A stretch of 64,000 nt of DNA from Branchiostoma lanceolatum (GCF_035083965.1 NC_089735.1:9698001-9762000); one strand, 5' to 3'. Positions 50,184 to 64,000 are shown, numbered from the stretch's first letter. Numbers and translations are program-made. The notes: a model not told the origin generated them from the sequence alone.

Positions 50184-52829
50184 CGTTCGACAAAGACTTA
50201 TATTCCAGTTCTACTTTCCATTGCTAGGTGGCGCTGCAGTCAACAGAATGCCGCCCTAAACGTGACTAAGCGTTTATTCCCAGATATCAAACATGTTCCC
50301 CAATATCAAACATGTTTGTAAGTGGTTCCGGTCAAACCGAACGCCTATCTGGAACAAACGATGCTTCAACAATGTTAGTCTTTTCATTCGATTCATCTCG
50401 AAATATCTCAATTAACGGGAGTCTGCGAGATTTTACGAGTGTATGCGAGATTCCACGAGATTCCGTGAGATTTGACGTATGTACTTTCTAAATTGACAGA
50501 TGTAAAGAAAAAAAGATATATGGATTAGAAAAAGAGACATGTGTTATGCCCTCTGTTATCTCTTGTTCTAAAGGGGGATCAAGACTTTTCTTCGTCATGG
50601 ACGCATCGTTTGTTGGAAGGGTGACAATGACAATGATAGTGACAGGCGGAAACATCGTTCCAAGCCGTGACGACTTGGTAAAAACCTTACTCACTTTCCA
50701 AACAGGCGATATGACGACACCGTGTGTCCCCAATTCTAAACGAAGACAACATCCATCCATCCTAGAGCAAAGAAGTATGTAGTGCAAGTACGGGTAGAGC
50801 CAAGGTAAATGTTGCAACCTGCAGCTCAAATTCTTTTCTTGACTTCACCTCAACAGAGGTCAAGGTAGAAGAGTATACGTATGGCCTCTAGCTACCATTA
50901 ACAAGAGGTCCTAACGGCTGGTCCGGACAGGCCGTTGATGATAATTATGAGGGAAAACTGTAACAATCCCAGGGCTGCAATCTGTCTTCTATAAGAACAT
51001 GAAAGATAGCCGCATTGAATACTTCAAAACAAGATGTAAGCGATGGTCTTGTAACGGATAACTATCTAAAACGAGAACTTATACAGGTAAAGCGGCATCA
51101 ATAAAGTAAAGAATAAAAGAATGTGATCAATATAATTTAAAGTGATGTTGTACAATCAGGGAGGTAAAATAGAGTCTCTATCTAACCTCTTTGGTACAAC
51201 ATTTTAAAATGCGTATAAATAAAGTTGTGCGTGAACAGCAGTTCAACTTTCTTAAAGAATTAAAATACACAATAGCCGTATTCAGAATCAGATATATTAC
51301 ATGATGTATCGCTTGGATCAAAATAATCATCGTCACTTTAAAACACAAAAATAAAAAATGGAGGACTGTATTACTGTCACAATTGCATAATCTGGCAAAT
51401 CCCAAGTGTAATATTGCTAGGCTGCAATATGTCACAAGTACATAATAAATGATCACGGGGTCGTATTGTACTGCAAGCTGTAGTCCATCTAGTCTGTATT
51501 TTAATCCATCCTACCTACAAGAATCATACCGATGATTAATCTAAAGCTACAACCAGAAGGTATTTCTGTGTTGTGACTATGCATACATTCCCAGATTCTA
51601 GGACTATTTATCTGTTACATAAACCTTGCAGCGCAGCGCTGTGTTTTTGCAGACGTTAATCTATGTCTTCCGATGTTGCAATAACTTGAGGGAACATTTA
51701 GTGGAGACCTACCACATCCCAGATCATCAATATTAAGAGCCTATAAGGCCTAACGCGCCGGCCTTATGACCCCGGAAAGCTGCGGAATAAACAATTCAAT
51801 TACTGTAGGAAACCTCAATTCCGTTTCTCGCAGCTAACTTTCCTCGCGGGACAGGTATAGAATAGACGGTAACCAGAGTAGGGATACTTCTCAGCTACCA
51901 GCGGAATATCATATCTTTTCTATTACATGTTATCTCCTAAGTTTTTGTCTTCGCCTCCGTAATGATGGGAGCTTTGCATACAATTTTACTGTAGGGAATA
52001 CGTTGTGATGGTTCTTTAGCAGGACAGGGGCACAATGTGTTTGTGAAGAGATTGCGTAAATTACATTTTTGTCCCGATTCCCGAGTGACTCAAAGATAAA
52101 TTACGTCGATGGATAGAACGCCGCATTGGGTCAGGTCACTAACCAACCATAGAAGCATTTAGAAAGCTCGGAGGACCAACCACTAATTGCGAAACAAAAC
52201 TACTGGGGATATCATTGTCTTTCATGAGTCTGTCATTCATTTCCCATAGCTATTCATAATTAGTGTATGGGGGTAAATTTTTTTCTATATTTTATAACAG
52301 AACATTCAGTGATAATTTAGCTTCACGGTAAGAGTAAAGTCCCTTGAACTCATCCGATGCGCATTCTAACTAAAAAGGGAAACATGAATATAGCTAGAAG
52401 TACTAGCTTCCAATGAAACATTTTTCAAGATCCTCAAACGTACAATTCAAAATCGTTTAAAAATCAGTAACAGATAAACAAACAAATGAAAGATGTGAAA
52501 CCATTCTTTTTATCTTCATTTTTGCTTTTCAATAAAAAAAGAAATACGCGGTTGACCTAATAAAAAACGCATTGGGCGTGTAAACGGCTTTATGTCTTAC
52601 CAACAACACAACATACATTTGAATGAGTACAAATAGGATGAAATGTTTCTACAATATGACATTAACATTCATGGCCCACCATATCTTTGGAACATACGTA
52701 ACAGCAATTACCAAAGCCGGCACCGCCCCTCCACCAAGAATAACGTTGATAGAATCCTCAACCAAACTGCAGCAGAGTAACGTCTTCTGATTGGCTGCTT
52801 GTTAAAGGCGGAGGGGGAAGATTGTTATA
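50184..52829. other. Non-coding DNA downstream of Tc1 element
   Basis: No exon recognised. An inverted copy of the dispersed CTCF-like-core repeat lies at about 50205-50280 (ttgctaggtggcgctgcagt). Confidence 0.45.
50205..50280. repeat. Dispersed CTCF-like-core repeat, copy 7 (inverted)
   Basis: ttctactttccattgctagg followed by tggcgctgcagtcaac and cctaaacgtgactaagc, matching the reverse complement of the other copies. It directly abuts the right end of the Tc1-like element. Confidence 0.65.
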
Positions 52830-52993
52830 GAGGTTATTGGAGCTGCAATCCGTGTTGGAGGGTGCTTCAGGATTGCTACCACCTCATCTTCTCACTACTT
52901 TTCTGTGATAGAAATTTGGAATCGTTTGCAGTTGATCTGCCGCGCGAACTCCAACGAAGTGACCGTCGTCAGCTTTGGGACAAATCAGAGCAG
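52830..52993 (+). other. Possible first (untranslated) exon
   Basis: Exon-like composition ending in a good donor (gagcag/gtacgt) about 55-90 bases downstream of a CCAAT-type block (ctgattggctgc) and a GC-rich patch. No downstream exon recognised, so this is speculative. Confidence 0.2.
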
Positions 52994-55900
52994 GTACGTA
53001 ATGATTTCACACCATTTAGTTAAATCTAACGCCCTATCTACAACCGTAAGGACATAATAGATACCAGAGTGTAAGCGATATGATAACATCTTCGAAGGTT
53101 GTCTTGAAATTATTTGGCTACAAGTAAGTACTAAAATACTAAGATCAGGAGAAAGAAGAAAAGTTCTTTAACTAGCCATTACTTCCTCGCTGAGGTGGTG
53201 TTTTTGCACGAAGAGGGTAATAATGATTGCTATCAATGAATTCATGTTCTATCATATCTATAACAATGATTGTAATTACTGACGTCATATCAAGGACAAT
53301 ATTATTCTCGAACATTACGGAAAGAACAGGCAAAGGCAGCAAAAAGATATCAATGAAATGAATAACAACATATCATAAGATAACATTTTAACCCATTTTT
53401 CTTATTACAATTAGGCGCTCTGTTGTGCTTCTGTCGGCTTGATTTAAATGTCTCCCATGTTGACGTATTGCCGCCCTAGCATGGGAAGATAAGCAAGTGT
53501 CAAAAGTGATCTCTCAAAACTGATAAATTGAAGCACGTTAATATTGCATTGCGGCCAATCATACATCAAATACCTCACAAGCAGCAATAACAAGTCAGGA
53601 CATGAACAACATCGCCCGACAAAGTAGCTGCAAGGGATCAAATGTGTTTAATACATTATAGGATTACTTACTAATGAGGCAACGGCGCGAATAATTGTAT
53701 ATATCACTTATGATTTGTATACCATATCTTGTATCTATAGAAATGAAAAGTTGAGTGTGATGTATGATGTAGCACAGTATTATGTATATGTTGTGGAACC
53801 AAATCTTGCCTACGTCGCACTTAACGATTCATATTTCTGCGAAATATAAACATTTATATATATGACAGCTATTTGTTACATATTTCTTGTATAGAAATGA
53901 TTGTAGATACATGTACAATCTGTAGGATCCGTTGAGGACCCAATCTTGGAACTCAATACCAAACATTTCTAAGGTCTGATGTGTAAAATAGATTAATTCA
54001 TGCAAAGCAGTAGACATATGGCTTGCTGAGCAAAATATTGCATTCAGAACCTTCCAAACATTCAAAATTCTATCGGAAAGACAATGGAAATAATCCACCC
54101 ACACATAGCCATGTTATCTATTCAAGCCAAACATGTAGGTCATGTAAAATTATTTTTTTACACTAGAACAGTCTTGACGCAAGATTCTTAAAAAGAAGAA
54201 AATCGTAAACATGGTGGACTTCGAAGCACCCCACGTAAGGCTTCTGTGAGTGTCTATGACGTTACAATAAATTGTACAAGCAACCAGAGACGCTAAACGT
54301 TGCAACATCTATCTCAAAGATCTAGACCTACATGTATGTCAATGATGAATTTGACGATACGGCAGGAATAGCAAAGAAGATATAGACCAAGACGACGTCA
54401 ACATTCGTCAACTCTTAAATTGAGACAAACGAATATAAAGATTTGTCATTGACGGATTTTCTCCGGTTTCAATACACTCTACAATAATGTTCTCCGCCTG
54501 CAGACGAAATTAAAACCGGATCAGCTGAAGCTTACGGATTTACCTGTCGGACCAGTAGGTGTCAGGGGGCATCCGATATTGTTGGTGGAAAGATGTTCGG
54601 ATCATTGATTTTCCTGGCAGCAGGCAAAATCTAATCTTCTCCGCTCTCTGAGCTATGGTGTAATCTTTCCTCTACCGATCGGTCATTATAATTGATACGC
54701 CTTACTTTAGGAAGGACAACCCTTCTACAACCCATTTTCTAGCAGAGAGATTATTCGTCTTTAGATCGTATTACGATCAAGTGTGTTTTCTTGAAACTGG
54801 ATTAGGTTACGGTAGTCGAGAGATATCAACTAAAGCTTGGCTGTTAAAGAGATAGCACAACAAATCTGACAAGTAGTTAAGTTGTACAGTGCTGCGAGAT
54901 AATGAAATATTTGCCTTGAGTTTGAAAGTGGTTTAATTTAAAAAGACTTTGCATTAAAGAAATCTAGATTATTCCTGCTTTTACCTTTTCGCAATATCTT
55001 TATCTCTATTTTCCTATCGCATTTTGGATGGCATATAGAATATGTTCTAAATTGATTCCTCAATCCCTAGTTTTGAAGGGACGCTTTAAGCTGAATTTGT
55101 TTATTTCTTTTTGATAACGTCAGAATTTGCATACACAGCTTGGGACTGATGTGATTAGCCGATGCATATTTGTGTAATCAATCAACGTCTGCAAATTTAA
55201 GTAGAACAAAAATAGCAAGCATCGTGGGGTGGGGATCATACTATATCATTTATAATAAAGAATATAATTCAAATGCCTTTGGTAGGTTTACAATGCGTTT
55301 CGACTACAAAGGCGTTGTAAATAGCTTCCTAGATAGTATCAAAAGTCCACATCAGAATCAACAGATCAGATAGACCAAAAAAATGAATTTGACCCTCCTC
55401 TCTCAGATAATAATAAACGAAAGTTGTGATACAGATATCATATGGAAAGCGGCAAATGGTACTCAAGCTTTACAAACCTATATTTTGCGCCCTTGACTTT
55501 ACTTGCGTATCTATATTCCCATTAGTAGCTTATTAGTAGCTTATTGTGACTGCAGCGCTTTTATCAGGATCTTTGGAAACCCTAAGTAGATGGAAAAGCT
55601 AGTCAGAATCGTTTCCATTTTGGCAGCTCACGAATGACGTCCTCAACACGTTCACTAATATCACAGGCGCCTCCTTAATTGACGTCAAGAGACGTAAACA
55701 GCGATGTTATAGGAAAGATACGATCTTAACTCAAAAGATTTAAGCAAACATATCAGGAGAAGATGTAAAAATGATGTATGTACTTGTAGGACATACAAAA
55801 GGATTCAAATGTGATTCCCTAATCGTTTTCAAACCTGTTTTGAAAAGTTTACGAGTATAAAACAGTTTTTCATAAAATGTATCAGCAAAATATAATCATA

Positions 55901-56950
55901 AAATGTACCTGGTTTTCAACTTTTCCTATGTCACGTTGTTTTGCCAGTTGAAAAAATGGAGGGTATGTTTTGTTCGTGTGCGTGCTTTTCCTCTGTTTTA
56001 ACACGATGAACAAAAAAAACCTCGGTGGATTGTCTTGACATTCGGTATAGAGGTTAGTCTTGACGGGACCGCGTTTTTTTCTGTGTGATGTCTTTCAAAT
56101 AACCTACCTGAATACTACATAAGCATAGTCCAAAAGAAAGAAGAAAATAGAATTCAGGGGTTTGATTCCTCAGAACAGATCCGAAGCGTAAAGCGTTGAT
56201 AATTGAGAATACCCCATGGGAAAATATCAACATAATACCTCATGTCTATTTCTCTAAAAAAAAAGATTGTAACTCCAATGATATAATTCTGCTGTACAAA
56301 ACGGCTAGATGAATTATGCCATAATCCTAGCACCGCACACTTATATTCCACGTACGCTAATCGTTGTTCTATGCTAGCGACTTTGATAATCTACCTCGGA
56401 TCTTTCCTCATCTTACCCCTCTTGACTCTAGACCAGTATAAGCTGGTATCCAGTGAGGGCCAGTACCATGACGGTTTAATATGTCTCTTCCCCCTTGCTT
56501 AATTGCGCGTGTGTACGGGGCAGTCATGCACACGTGAGTAGCATGTCGTCCATTTCATGCCACAGTATTTGGGGAAATGAAAAATTATCAATCACAATCC
56601 CTGGTGTCGAGTCTGCGATATTGGAAAAACGCCCTCGCAAGCGTGCCTGCCCTTTTTGCTCGGGCGTTCGATCGGGTGTGGAATTGTGGCGGAAGAGGGC
56701 GGGGGAGTAACAGATACGGTCCATTTGCGTCATTCGACATTTATCCGTTTGGTATAAACATATGAAGGGGGTCAGTGCGATATCTCTAGTCTTAGAGAGT
56801 TTATATCCTTTAATTTATGGGTATGACCTATTGTGTGAGGCATTGCTTTTTCAATGAACAGACACAATCACTTACTTGATCACTATTGTAAGCATATAAT
56901 GCTGTAATTCCTATCAGTGATATGGTTCATCCCTTAACAGTTTCTCGAAT

Positions 56951-57012
56951 AGATAACTCTCACTCTATATCTTGTGAGTGAGAGTTATCTTTTGAGATTA
57001 TATTAATCTCAA
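56951..57012. repeat. Pair of short perfect hairpins
   Basis: agataactctcactc and its complement around a ~10-base loop, immediately followed by ttgagatt...aatctcaa. Confidence 0.8.
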
Positions 57013-58565
57013 AGAGATCAAACGATATTTCTCAATAGTTCCCTATACTTTTCGCGACCGAACTCAAAATATGGTTTGACAAATTAGAGCACAACATTTG
57101 CTTGGGTTGCGCATAGCCATGGAAAAGGATAAGTCATGTCACATTGACAAAGTACATATGTATTATTGATGATGATGATAAACCTGCCACCGTATCTCGT
57201 TACCATGAGATATATAGGAGCTCTGGAGATGGTAACTGTAAGATTATTTAAACACGTTTAGTGAAAGTCAATATTACATACCAGTTTTTCTAGCTTTAGC
57301 GTCTTATAGAAATATGCCTTTAACACATTGAGCGCATTAATTTCTATACGATAAAAGGACGTTTTTTCTAGCCCTATCAAAATTGCAATAGAGCCACAGG
57401 TCTAGGCAAGCTCAACGATATCAAATTAGATTAACCATAACGCTACGGAACATTTAGCTCAAAATATGACAAGGGACAACAATTTCTTATGTCAAGTCGC
57501 CCCTGTACAATCATGTACATATTTTGTAACTGTCGTTGGTCTACTTATTCTTTAATTTTTGACTTATCAAATTATTGCCTTGTCCTGCCTTTTTCTAGCT
57601 TGGCAGTGTATATCTGTGTTGAATTGAAACGTATAATAGCAATTATTTGGAGTGCAGGGATATCTATGAATTATCTTGATATTAACAGGCTAGTTTGTGG
57701 TATATGAATGTCAAATGTTGTCAGTGCCTTTAACTTTTTAAGAATTGCATCAGTATAGAAACTTTTGATGCTATTCTAACGTAGGGTTTCTAAAGTACAA
57801 ATTGACGTAGAGTACCAACTCAACCACACAATATTACAATGTAACCGTACGCCGAGTAGCGATAAACAACGCTGTAGTAAGAGTAATAACACGTTTTGGT
57901 ACTATCAGATTTCCTTCTTTTGGATGATTTTCAAAATCCTTGGAATGTTCTTTTTTAGTACAATGTATTTTCTCCACATCATTCTTTCATCTGTTAAAAC
58001 ACCTAGAAAACGACTGCGCGTCACTTGTACGTTTGGAGACTATTGGAAATCATGACCCCAATTTTCACAAGGACCAACCAGATCGAACTGTACTACTTGC
58101 GTTATCTATCATGACATATCATTGCGGTGGAAGATATCTACCATTCCTTTAAGATTTATAGCGTATGTCTTCAGTGTCAAAGAGATTCTTCGTCATAAAA
58201 TCTCACTTCCACACAGCACCAGACAGATGATACAGATCAATAACTGTAATAACTTCAAGAAAGCAAGAGAAGTTGTTATGATATAAATCGAAGACAGGAA
58301 AAAATCCAACATTCTGTCCAGCCATACTTAAGGTATAGATAAACATCAACCGTGGTGTAAATGTGCTTCCCCAAATGTGCTAGCGGAAATGTCGATCAAA
58401 CATAGCAATTACTGATGGTGTATGATGACATTTTCTTGCCAGACGCATTGGTTTTATCGCGAGTCCAACAGGATATGGCAATGTCTCCAAAGAGAACACT
58501 TGCTCTGATCTACTAGTAACAGGAGATGGGATTTTACGCTTCTGGGTTATATATACTGTGAGTTT

Positions 58566-58895
58566 GTTGATCTGAATTAGCTTATAAGTCACAACTAAGT
58601 ATATACTTGTAGGCTATATTGCAATGCTAATAAACGACGAATAGAGTGTGAAAGGTGTTGGTATTCTTGCGTACGTTTTATTTGTACATACAAAATCGAC
58701 TAAGGATGGATTCAGTTTTGAGGCTGTATTTTACACTTCTTGTTTGTGTAGATTGTGAATGTGTTCCTCTGAATTAGCGTACAAGTCACAGCTAAGCATA
58801 TACTTGTAGGCTACATTGCAATGAAAATAAACGAAGAATATAGTAAGGGGCTAGAATTGCTGCGTACGTTTTATTTGGAAATACAACATCGAATG
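58566..58895. repeat. Tandem duplication, unit ~200 bp
   Basis: Two copies share ctgaattagc, tatacttgtaggcta, attgcaatg, aataaacga and tgcgtacgttttattt in the same order. Confidence 0.75.
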
Positions 58896-60756
58896 ACATT
58901 AGATTTAGTTTTGATAGGCAGATCAAAAAAAAACAATACAACATGTCTATTTTTCCTATGTGATTGATATCAGTCAGTCAGGTTTTCATGCATCATCATG
59001 CAACTATCAAATCAAGAACAAAAAATGACATCTTAAAAGATATTACATGATTTTGTCTTAGTCCTTAACTTCAATGAAAAGTTAAATTTCTTGTATTAGT
59101 ATTATAACTGTCGTATTTTTTCATCCGATTTTTTTAGCTTATTATGTTACTATTATTTCATCATTTCTTATATTTTAATCATTTGTCGTTGGATAGTTCA
59201 CCAAATTTGTTTTTCTTTTTAAAGATTAATAGAAAATATTTTAATCTCCGTATCATGAGCCAATATGCCCTAGAAAGTTGTATTTCTGCAGTACGCATCA
59301 TTTTGCCTTCCACGGGCTATTGGGGGTATATAAGATTAACATCTTCGTGCTTCAGTGGCGTCGGCTTATAAATTCAACACATCTGTGGGAAAGTTTGTGT
59401 GATAGCCGGGGTAGACGCCCATAGATTGTCTGTAAGGTTGCGTGCGGTGTCCACTTTATATTCTGTGCCATTCACAGTAACTTGGTGTGGGTTCCGCATC
59501 TGGTAAATTGGTGTACTTGTAAGATCCATATGTTTCTGTGCCGTAAGTACATTATTTCAACACCGGGGTTTGGCAGCTTGGATCTTGTTTTTGTTAGAAA
59601 TGTTGGATTTCATTTTATCTAGATTTTTGCTTGCTTACTACATACACCATATGTTTTCCAGTTTCAATTTCTTTTTTTTGAAGTCCAGACTTCAAACAAA
59701 ATGTATTCCTTAAGGTAATTCAAATAATACTAAATGACTCTTATATTCTTTGCAATCAGGAAAAAAAACGTTGCGAGAACTACTGAATCAATTCTATCCA
59801 TATCCGTCACTGAATGATCTACTAGTGTCAGTCAGGATCAATCACCTGCATTTATATCTTGAAATCGCAAGGGGCGCTACAGCTACGACGATGGCTTATA
59901 GTGCACATACAATACGCATAGAACTTCCTTCTCGCTAATGCTATCAGTACCCTTCAGTAATGTAAATAGAAATAAAGAACTTGGATGGAATGTGAGCAAA
60001 ATCTGTTATACATATACGTATGTACACGAGCAGCCAAAGATACCAATTATCAATATCTAACCTTTTACTGCGGTCAAGTGTAAAGACAGCGAGTCAGATA
60101 GTAATCGATGAGTTGAAGACCAGGTGCCGCTTTTGAAGAATCTCGGCCTTAAGGGGAGTACGATAACCATTAAGAGATAACGGGTTTGGCATATTACTTC
60201 CCCCCGGTTACCAAAGCATCAATGATCTTGTGTCAAAGGCCTTTTGCATGAGTTAGACAAGGTCAAGGTATCGATCTTGACAATGTCACCAACTAAATAG
60301 CATAAACTGACTTTATATAAGCGTACTGTAAATCAAAAGCATCAGTAACAACAACAATACGTTTTCTAACAGTTTATAAAGCAAAGAAAATATAACCTAG
60401 AGTTTCATAAAATTCAACTTTAAAACTGAAATTGAAATAAATCATACTCGGCTTTGAACTTTTATCGGCAAAATAACGTCATTTAAGATATTTGCGATTC
60501 ACATTGAATTATAACGTTAAAAGCATGATGATATGATTCGCATGGCTATTGTTTGCATATTTTATCAATGAGAACATGTTCAGGCTACATTTCCAATCTG
60601 TTTGCTTTTGAAATTAAGACAATTAGAAACTCCCGTATGTGTCCGTAAGTATTTCATTATTTTAGAGTGACAGGATGGGAGCGGGAAGATGGTGTAAAAC
60701 GAATACAGCTGGTTGAATGTTAAGATCTACTTGGAGTTCAAAATGTTTCCCCACAG

Positions 60757-60907
60757 GATGGTAGGACTAGTCCTTCACAGACATTCCAGGTCATGGGGTC
60801 ATCGGAAGAGGCTACTAATTCACGGGAGAAGTGATATCATCGTTTTTGGTCTGTCAGTCTGTCAGTTTTTTTGCACAGTTATATGTTTTCCGCTAGCCAC
60901 GTTCACA
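60757..60907 (+). CDS. Candidate GPCR exon (intracellular loop 1/TM2), partial
   Basis: After an acceptor (ttccccacag) the frame reads HRKRLLIHGRSDIIVFGLSV followed by CQFFCTVICFPLATFT. This has the shape of a basic loop plus TM2 of a class A receptor, including the LSxC and FPL positions. The donor (tcaca/gtagag) is weak, the usual TM2 Asp is replaced by Gln or Cys, and neighbouring exons were not found. It could be a receptor remnant or a chance hydrophobic stretch. Confidence 0.3.
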
Positions 60908-63900
60908 GTAGAGTGACAGGCAGTGACCATGAACACATGTAATGTTAATCAGAACTTTAACACCCTCATAAACTACAATTAAACAATCCATAGAGAAAAC
61001 TCTTAATACTTCACGGAGGCGTGCGATCTTCAAACTCTAGATTTTATCAAAACAGACTCTTATCTAGATGCAAAATTAGCATGAATGAACTTCGGATCAA
61101 GATTGTTACAGTAACAAACCGATGGCAATGTCTACATCCAATGCTGTTTATAGAACCTGCACGTAACGTTTACTTTAATAAAAATGAATCATTCCAAATA
61201 GGGCTCGATGAAGGGCGACGCAATCCTTGTAAAGGGAACCAGGCCAGGTGGCCCGAAACCTCTCTGTTCGATTAGGGTAGCTCAGTCGACCGTTAGATGC
61301 ATCTAGGCACTCTACACTTCCCCACTCTCAGGCAATTGCTCCTCTCGTGTAGTAAACTGGCTTTTAGATGATTCCATCGCTGGCATTGATTGGTTTGCAT
61401 TAGACAGACACTGTTCTATCAGTAGCTGATGCGTGGCAATGTTAGATTGGATCATCCACTCTCTCTCACAACAGAACGTCATGATTAGCGAGGTCAAATT
61501 TACACAACAATGTCTTTAGGCCAGGTCAAAATGGATACAAGCATATAGTTTATATTTTGGTTAATAGGTTGGGACTAGGTTTTTCCATCAAGTCAGAACT
61601 TAAAAGTATTAACTTAAGGGCATGGTAAGCTATAATGATGGTATCCGCTGCCGTAAAATGATTTTGGCATACAAATGATATTTTTTGGTTGAATTAGAAT
61701 TTGTTAACATTATTTTCTATCTTTTTAATTCTAAGTAAATAAGAGAATATAAATGAAACTAAAGGCATAGTCTTGTAATATACTATTTTTCCTTTCGTGG
61801 CTTTTGCTTTATTTTCAAATCATAGCGACATACGGAAAGCAGAGGCTAAGGCAGGGACAGGACTTCTTGGAGGATCCACTATGAAAACAAGGGCTCAGTT
61901 TCTGGCCTTTGCACGTACTAAGTAGGTAGGCAGCGACATACGGAAGCCTAAGATCTCAAACGTCAAACATCTTAACCAAGTACGTCATGACGGATCCCCA
62001 AGCTTGTCCAAAGTTTCCGCCGGTGCAAGATGTCGATAAAACGATGCACTTAATGGGTATACAAGTAGGGACACGATTGTGGCCCAATCTAAAGAGAGTG
62101 CTGAAATGTATATGTCAATTTTTGCTTTTTGATGAGACCTATAGCTATAAACACCACTATTGTACAATCTATATTGAAATTGCGTAGATCAATACATGTT
62201 CAGGACATCTCCGTCATTATATCAAAGGCTGAAAAACATTGGTAAAAATCATTAAATTTGTTTTTTTCTTTTGCCTTTTCTTCTTTCTGTTGTATGGGTC
62301 TTTATGTTGTAAACATACTTCCGTAATCTTTCAATGGTCTGGAGTGGGCCAGCTGTTACACTTGTGAATGTTCTATTTTGAATGTCTGTTGTCCTATGTC
62401 TTAAGTTAATTCCTTAGCGCCATACCCGTAGAAATGAAAATAAGACATCAAAAGAATAAATTCTAGACGGTCAAACGTTTTGTTTGTTGAGACGTGTTAA
62501 GAGATTGAAGACAACACAAAGCAAAGAGTCACCGCAAGTAAATTCCAGTTTGTCTTTTCACGCCTGCTGTACGCACTTTATACAAAGTAATCCTGAAAAC
62601 CTGTGGGATAGCCATTCATTCATGCAACCCAAACGGCTTCGGTCAGAAACATAACTTACCAATATCAACGAGGTAGTTGCGCGTAAGAATTCATCTAGCT
62701 GTCCAATTCTTTCTCTGGAATGACCACAACCGCTCCAACAGTGCATTTTACTACGCTGTAAAAAGGTGAGCATCTAGTCTTCAGCAAGAGTTTAACTACG
62801 CCCAAGATCAATCCGTTCGCTACGAAGATTGATGAAGCTTCGTGACTTCGCTTCATCCTTGCATCAAGGAAGCGTCACCTTTTGGAACCAAGTGCAAGGA
62901 GAGGGTCAATATGGTGTGCGCTGGTGCCGGGCAGCAATAATCATAGTTTCCCCAAGACCCGGCACGTAATGGCATGGATTTTATAGGATACTACAACTCG
63001 GAATGTGAGTTTATACGTCTGTTTTCTACCAGTCGTAAAAGTTCTGCATGACTCGCAGTCTGGGTGCACTTTTAGGTGTTATATATTGATGAACAAAGCT
63101 TGATAATAGAACATCAGCACTTTTATCTACTTGGAGTCCATTCTCAATTTGTTTTTATTCATCCATCTATTTATTTACATGTCGGCTATGAGAGACATCC
63201 AGGTCTGCCCGACTATCAAGTGAATACTGCAATTCCATTGTTTATCTTCACAATCAATGATAAAACACTGCAAACATATCGCCAGCATTCTTTGTATTCA
63301 TTTGCGCTTTTTTATGGACAATTTTTGCAGTGGATGCCGCGACTTTTAGTCTGTTTAACACAAACTCACTGTCGATGGCCCTATAGAACCCCTTATTTGC
63401 TTCTATCTAAGATCATGAGCAGTCGAAGGGCAATTTAGTCAGGTAACTTCTAAGCCACGTCAGTACAGCAACTGCAAATGGCTATATCCATACCAAAGTC
63501 TCTCAGTGTATGTTTATCTTTAGCCGTTGGAAACTAGGAACCATGATACCTCTATTGAGCCCTTCCCAGTACTTCCCAGTACAAAGCAACATTCGGTCAG
63601 ATGTCAGAATTCCGGAGTTATTCTATCACTTTCTGATGTATTTGGAAGAAAAGTAAACTGCGTGTGATTCTTTAGAATTCTATCAATCAAAATGGCTAAG
63701 AGATTGCCGTGATACTGTTTGGGCCTTTTCGCTAATATACAAAATGACATTATTATCTCTCAAACTTCCGCCTTCCCGACCTTTCCCTTCTTCCGTTATC
63801 TTCGAAAAATGTATATAGATATGCTAGATGTTAGAATAAATGGTTTTCTTGATTTCATGTAAAGATAGAAAAACAAAAAGATACTTTAGGATCTATGTGT

Positions 63901-64000
63901 TTTGACATTTCCATATCGCGTCAAAACGCAGAGCAAAATTGTCGATACGAAGCCACAAATCTCTTTTGCAGCGGACTGCCAAAACCTCTTTATCAACGTC
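60908..64000. other. No recognised gene
   Basis: No supported exon. Short dispersed similarities only, such as agcgacatacggaa occurring at ~61826 and ~61932. Confidence 0.4.

Larger units (their letters stand above)
52994..60756. other. Long stretch with no recognised gene
   Basis: About 7.8 kb of AT-rich sequence without a supported exon on either strand. It contains small hairpins at 56951-57012 and a ~200-base-spaced duplication at 58566-58895. It may be a large intron or intergenic DNA. Confidence 0.45.

Noticed and set aside
50488..50829. 113-codon minus-strand frame
   Set aside because: No recognisable domain, no splice sites in context and unremarkable composition.
63076..63438. 120-codon plus-strand frame near the right edge
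   Set aside because: No domain, AT-rich composition and no splice or start context.

Overview
The window looks like genomic DNA from a lancelet (amphioxus, Branchiostoma-like). This is inferred from gene content and architecture, not from a database match. The genes are split by GT-AG introns, and one gene has an unusually domain-shuffled extracellular structure. The introns are full of small non-autonomous DNA transposons, foldback repeats, a tRNA-derived SINE and simple repeats. There are no operons, Shine-Dalgarno sites or CRISPR arrays.

Layout. At 1.9-2.55 kb (+) lies the last coding exon of a class A GPCR resembling neuropeptide FF receptors; its upstream exons are not visible here. From 7.1 to 20.8 kb (-) lie three tandem four-exon genes of the LITAF/CDIP1 type. 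Each has a proline-rich N-terminus and a split zinc-ribbon/membrane-insertion C-terminus, and all three share the same exon-phase plan. Two related transposons with 8-bp target duplications and 10-bp subterminal arrays lie between and beside them. At 23.35-24.37 kb (+) is a three-exon gene for an unrecognised 126-residue protein with a possible N-myristoylation start.

The main feature is a minus-strand gene from 47,078 to 25,510. I could assemble 40 coding exons with compatible splice phases into one 1,744-residue reading frame. In order it encodes: signal peptide, a conserved unnamed module, trefoil, EGF-like, LCCL, a hevein-like Cys module, two GCW (WSC-like) modules, kringle, then a reprolysin catalytic domain with an intact zinc site, disintegrin-like, TSP1, Cys-rich, spacer, four more TSP1 repeats and a unique C-terminal region. 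It is an ADAMTS-type secreted protease whose usual prodomain is replaced by a string of shuffled lectin-like and protein-binding modules. This is the best candidate for an undescribed system in the window.

Beyond it lie a 1.23-kb Tc1/mariner-type element with long inverted repeats, TA target sites and a broken transposase (48.95-50.18 kb). About 10 kb of apparently gene-free DNA follows, then a weak candidate GPCR TM2 exon near 60.8 kb (+). A short dispersed repeat carrying a CTCF-like core recurs in at least seven places between 27 and 50 kb.
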